Position numbers and translations under genes: made by a program
Assembly (NCBI GenBank): GCA_002434595.1
Contig: DJKK01000315.1
Coordinates: 1-8,052, forward strand
Source of the DNA: Alphaproteobacteria bacterium UBA6544
GTDB lineage: Bacteria; Pseudomonadota; Alphaproteobacteria; UBA8366
Reading direction: 5' to 3'
DNA length: 8,052 bases
The notes under the pieces: model-generated
Seen by the model: only the letters and a program-made list of their open reading frames with translations
The model's database searches: none
What the model was told of the DNA's origin: nothing
Shown here: positions 5,669-8,052 of the stretch, piece by piece
How positions within the stretch are numbered: the stretch's first letter is position 1
Layout: each line of letters opens with the position of its first letter

Positions 5669-6235
5669 ATGAGCGAGCAAGACGGCCAACAAGAACCTTC
5701 GATGGAGGAGATTCTCGCCTCCATTCGAAAGATTATCTCCGAGGACGAAGAGAATGCCCCCGAGCAGGAGGAAGCCCCTGCGCCGGCAATAGAAGTTGCT
5801 GTCGAGGAGCCGGAACCCGAGGTTGAATCGGAAGCTGAATTCGAAGAAGAGATGGAGCTTGAGGAGGAAGCCGAACTCGAGCTCATTGACGAAGATGATG
5901 ACGGGGAGTTGGTACTTCTCGAAGACGCTGAGGAGGACTACGAGCTTGAACTCCTAGATGATGACGAACTTGAGCCGGAACTGGAGCCGATCCTGCAACC
6001 GGCAGAAGAGATCGTTTCAAATCCGACTGCGCAAGCGGGCGTAGATGCCTTCGGGCAGCTGGCTGGTATTATTGCCGGCCGGATGCAGCTCGGCCAAGGT
6101 CGTACTGTCGAGGAACTCGTCCAGGAACTATTGCGGCCACTGCTGCGTGAATGGCTCGATAAAAACCTTCCAGAGTTAGTGGACGAGTTGGTTAAGAAAG
6201 AAATCGAGCGTATGGTGGATAAAGCCAACCGCTAA
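5669..6235 (+). CDS. popZ: PopZ-type polar organizing protein (DUF2497)
   Basis: A 188-residue cytoplasmic scaffold. PopZ self-assembles at the cell pole in alphaproteobacteria, where it anchors the ParB-bound chromosome origin and recruits regulators (known from Caulobacter). The three-part architecture is clear: an N-terminal conserved helix with SMEEILASIRKIISEDE (11-27), which binds clients; a long Glu/Asp/Pro-rich disordered linker (about 28-120); and a C-terminal helical oligomerisation region (about 123-188) with VEELVQELLRPLLREWLDKN and KKEIERMVDKA. The ATG is well supported by AAGAAGG at 5655-5661. It lies behind tolC on the same strand, an arrangement common in alphaproteobacteria, where valS often follows. 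Here the next gene is instead a convergent crotonase. The linker is notably acidic and GAG/GAA-rich, which creates false Ser-rich frames on the opposite strand. Confidence 0.93.
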   Translation: MSEQDGQQEPSMEEILASIRKIISEDEENAPEQEEAPAPAIEVAVEEPEPEVESEAEFEEEMELEEEAELELIDEDDDGELVLLEDAEEDYELELLDDDELEPELEPILQPAEEIVSNPTAQAGVDAFGQLAGIIAGRMQLGQGRTVEELVQELLRPLLREWLDKNLPELVDELVKKEIERMVDKANR

Positions 6236-6260
6236 CATCATTGAGCGCTCACGATGTTAG
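6232..6260. terminator. Nested inverted repeat between convergent popZ and crotonase genes
   Basis: CTAACATC (6232-6239) pairs with GATGTTAG (6253-6260). Inside it TGAGC (6242-6246) pairs with GCTCA (6247-6251) as a perfect palindrome. The outer arm overlaps the popZ stop codon, and the right arm ends 4 nt before the stop of the minus-strand crotonase gene. There is no good T-run on either side, so it is at best an unconventional two-way terminator or mRNA-end stabiliser. Confidence 0.5.
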
Positions 6261-6263
6261 GGA

Positions 6264-7037
6264 TTATTGCCCTTTAAAAATCGGCTCCCGTTTTTCAAGG
6301 AACGCCTGCGTTGCTTCCGCGGCATCCTCTGTTTTGCCGACATCGTATGTCATGTTCTGTTCGAAACGGTAGCCGTCACGAAGGCTCATTTCTTCGATAG
6401 TATTGAGCGCATGTTTCGCTAACCTGATGGCAGGCGGACTCTTTGCGGCGATTTCTCGAGCAAGATCAAGCGCAACCCCCATCAGCTGATCCGCGGGCAC
6501 ACACGCCTCGACAATACCTAGGCGGTAGAGCTCCTGGCCCTCAACTCGAAGGCCGGTGAGCATCATGCGCCTTGTCTTCGAGTGGCCGAACAGGCGCATG
6601 GCGTGTCGTCCACCGCCCAGTAATCCGACGTTGATCTCGGGCAGACCGAGACTTGCGTCTTCTGATGCCACAAGGATGTCACACGAAGCGGCGAGCGCTA
6701 GGCCGGCGCCGAGCGCCGGTCCGTTTATAGCGGCAATAACGGGCTTGCGACATTCGACGATTGAATGGAAACACTCTCTCGCGCGCCGACTATGCTGCCA
6801 TGCCGCACCGTAAGCGCCCGTCCGTTCCGCCTTTGCCTTGAGGTCTGCTCCGGCGGAAAAGCATTTTCCAGCACCGGTCAGCACGACCACTCTTACATCG
6901 TCGCGATCGCTCAACGCATCCATAGCCGCCATCATGTCTGCATGGAATTGACGCCCTTGAGCATTCACTGGCGGGTTGTTCATCGTCGCGACGGCGATGT
7001 AGTTGGTAACCGCGATATCGACTTGTGTAGCGGACAT
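6264..7037 (-). CDS. Enoyl-CoA hydratase/isomerase (crotonase) family protein
   Basis: A 257-residue protein of normal crotonase length. The chosen ATG at 7037 begins MSATQVDIAV and is preceded by GAAAGG with 7-nt spacing. The open frame extends upstream to 7169, but those 44 residues do not look like the family and overlap the divergent gene. Crotonase features: the oxyanion-hole segment GKCFSAGADL (57-66), the second oxyanion glycine region NGPALGAGLALAASCD (105-120), and GLPEINVGLLGGG (131-143). Of the two catalytic glutamates of classical enoyl-CoA hydratase, the second is present (Glu134 in PEI), but the first position is Ala114 (GAGLALA instead of GGGCELA). It may therefore be an isomerase, thioesterase, decarboxylase or other CoA-ester enzyme rather than a hydratase. 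It acts on acyl-CoA substrates in the cytoplasm. It is convergent with popZ and divergent from the methyltransferase. Confidence 0.9.
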   Translation of the reverse strand: MSATQVDIAVTNYIAVATMNNPPVNAQGRQFHADMMAAMDALSDRDDVRVVVLTGAGKCFSAGADLKAKAERTGAYGAAWQHSRRARECFHSIVECRKPVIAAINGPALGAGLALAASCDILVASEDASLGLPEINVGLLGGGRHAMRLFGHSKTRRMMLTGLRVEGQELYRLGIVEACVPADQLMGVALDLAREIAAKSPPAIRLAKHALNTIEEMSLRDGYRFEQNMTYDVGKTEDAAEATQAFLEKREPIFKGQ

Positions 7038-7080
7038 GGAAATGCCTTTCTTTGAATCTGCGCATCTTGGGCGTTGCAAT

Positions 7081-7095
7081 GTATTATAAAAATAC
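7081..7095. promoter_or_regulatory. -10-like box and inverted repeat in the divergent intergenic region
   Basis: The 98-nt space between the divergent crotonase and methyltransferase genes contains GTATT-ATAAA-AATAC (7081-7095), an imperfect inverted repeat. On the minus strand it includes a perfect TATAAT (7088-7083), which could be the -10 of the crotonase promoter, about 46 nt before its ATG. The nearest -35-like TTGTCC is 22 bases away, too far for a standard promoter. The symmetry could be an operator, but the short AT-rich sequence makes chance likely. Confidence 0.35.
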
Positions 7096-7135
7096 GCCCT
7101 GTTATCTTTTGGACAATTGAAGGGTATTCCGGCGA

Positions 7136-7981
7136 ATGGCCGACCAAGAAAAACGTGATTGGAATTCAACGGCTGCTGGATGGAAGAAATGGCATGCGGT
7201 GTCGGAGAAGGCTGCGCATTCGGCTACCGAAAATATGCTCGATATGGCCGGCGTATCCGGAGGTGACAGGGTAATTGATTTTGCCACCGGTCTGGGGGAT
7301 ACCGCGATTGCTTGCGCGCGTCGAGTAGGTGATGCGGGACATGTCTACGCAACGGATGCGGCAGTCGCCATGCTTGAGTTCGCAGAAGATTACGCGTCGG
7401 AGCAAGGTTTGACGAACGTTTCTTTCAGTCGTGCGGATTTTAATGATCTCGTCGTTGATCAGAATGCTTTTGACGCTGGGATTTGCCGTTGGGGCCTAAT
7501 GTTCGCTGCGGATCTCGTTTCGAGCTTGAGGTCGATTCGCTGCCTACTGCGTCCCGGGGGAACATTTGCCGCAATTGTTTGGGGACCTCCAGAGAGGGCC
7601 GACGTTCATACGCTGTCAAATACTGTACTTATGGAAACGCTAGGAGAGACGCCAATCCCGACTGGAAAGGGAACGCCATTTGCGCTTTGTGATCGTGAGG
7701 AACTGGAAGGGAGATTCGCGTCTGCTGGATTCACGAACGTGGAGAGTCAGGTGGTTAGCGTTGTCCATGAGTTCCAGTCCGCGGAAGATTACGCGCGCTA
7801 TCGGAAGGAACGTTCGTCGATAGGAAAAAGAATCTCTCATCGTTCACAGGCCGATCAGGATCGTGCCTGGGCTGCGGTGGTCGATGCGGCGCATGAGCGG
7901 GCCCGGCCCGATCATTCTGTCCGCTTTGTCAGCGAGACGATTGTCGTGGCCGGGCAGAACGCGGTCCAACAATACTTCTAG
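7136..7981 (+). CDS. Class I SAM-dependent methyltransferase, UbiE-like
   Basis: A 281-residue soluble protein with a Rossmann-type methyltransferase core. Motif I is DRVIDFATGLGDTA (44-57), the acidic residue at the end of strand 2 that binds the SAM ribose is Asp74 (YATD), the motif II region is ADFNDL (100-105), and LLRPGGTFAAIVWG (137 onward) is the post-core motif common in UbiE/Methyltransf_11-type enzymes. The remainder is a helical C-terminal region that probably shapes the substrate pocket; the substrate is unknown. Residue 50 is Ala where many members have Gly, which is tolerated in some. The ATG has a modest ribosome binding site (AGGG, 7121-7124) at a rather long 11-nt spacing. 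It is transcribed divergently from the crotonase gene. Only 71 nt follow it, with no clear terminator. Confidence 0.88.
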   Translation: MADQEKRDWNSTAAGWKKWHAVSEKAAHSATENMLDMAGVSGGDRVIDFATGLGDTAIACARRVGDAGHVYATDAAVAMLEFAEDYASEQGLTNVSFSRADFNDLVVDQNAFDAGICRWGLMFAADLVSSLRSIRCLLRPGGTFAAIVWGPPERADVHTLSNTVLMETLGETPIPTGKGTPFALCDREELEGRFASAGFTNVESQVVSVVHEFQSAEDYARYRKERSSIGKRISHRSQADQDRAWAAVVDAAHERARPDHSVRFVSETIVVAGQNAVQQYF

Positions 7982-8052
7982 CTAAGGGCTTGCATCGCGA
8001 TATTTGTTCCGGGGCACAAAGGAAGACTTTTCACGCGCTCGCGGATCGCTAA

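Noticed and set aside
5647..6228. Serine-rich minus-strand ORFs opposite popZ.
   Set aside because: They are the antisense of Glu/Asp codons (GAG/GAA/GAT) in the acidic linker and have no start signals or domain features.
7038..7169. N-terminal extension of the crotonase to an ATG at 7169.
   Set aside because: The extra 44 residues do not resemble the family, they cover the divergent promoter region and the start of the methyltransferase, and the ATG at 7037 has a good ribosome binding site.
7978..8052. A minus-strand open frame of 24 codons running in from the right edge, ending in TAG at 7978-7980.
   Set aside because: It could be the tail of a convergent gene, but it is too short to recognise and its stop would overlap the methyltransferase stop; not supported as a feature.
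1..8052. CRISPR arrays, insertion sequences, integrases, toxin-antitoxin pairs and phage genes.
   Set aside because: No regularly spaced repeats, transposase or integrase motifs, or typical small paired ORFs were found on reading both strands.

Overview
The window looks like chromosomal DNA of an alphaproteobacterium, most likely a Rhodospirillales-like lineage. The main evidence is a PopZ-type polar organizer (DUF2497) directly downstream of a TolC-family outer-membrane protein, with the wreck of a protein-L-isoaspartate O-methyltransferase (pcm) just upstream. As I recall, pcm-tolC-popZ is a common alphaproteobacterial gene order. The intact genes have moderate GC. Several non-coding stretches (about 1-770 and 4020-4160) are strikingly AT-rich, and at least two genes are pseudogenes, so the genome or this region is decaying.

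Layout from left to right. 1-312: AT-rich, no gene recognised. 313-543 (+): small unrecognised ORF whose C-terminus resembles half of a helix-turn-helix. 710 to about 1020 (-): C-terminal fragment of a nitronate monooxygenase-like flavoenzyme, split by a one-base frameshift in an A7 run and cut off at its N-terminal side. 1005-1448 (+): GC-rich coding-like frame with one internal stop, unrecognised. 1480-1519: strong two-way terminator. 1528-1603 (-): tRNA-Asn(GTT) with a promoter upstream. 1849-3141 (-): membrane-anchored SGNH/GDSL hydrolase. 3252-3325 (-): tRNA-Cys(GCA). 3498-4052 (+): pcm pseudogene with nonsense codons and two frameshifts. 4162-5583 (+): tolC. 5669-6235 (+): popZ. 6232-6260: nested inverted repeat between convergent genes. 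6264-7037 (-): crotonase-family protein. 7136-7981 (+): class I SAM methyltransferase, divergent from the crotonase gene.

Functionally, tolC and popZ probably form one transcription unit: both are on the plus strand, 85 nt apart, with no convincing terminator between them. The tRNA-Cys and SGNH genes lie in the same direction and may be co-transcribed. The crotonase and methyltransferase genes share a 98-nt divergent intergenic region. The segment to the left of the tRNA-Asn 3' end is a mosaic of decayed fragments with shifting base composition, as often seen beside tRNA integration sites, but no integrase or att repeat is visible.

I do not see a convincing undescribed system here. The strongest non-obvious results are the two pseudogenes hidden in apparently empty DNA and the small orphan ORF at the left.
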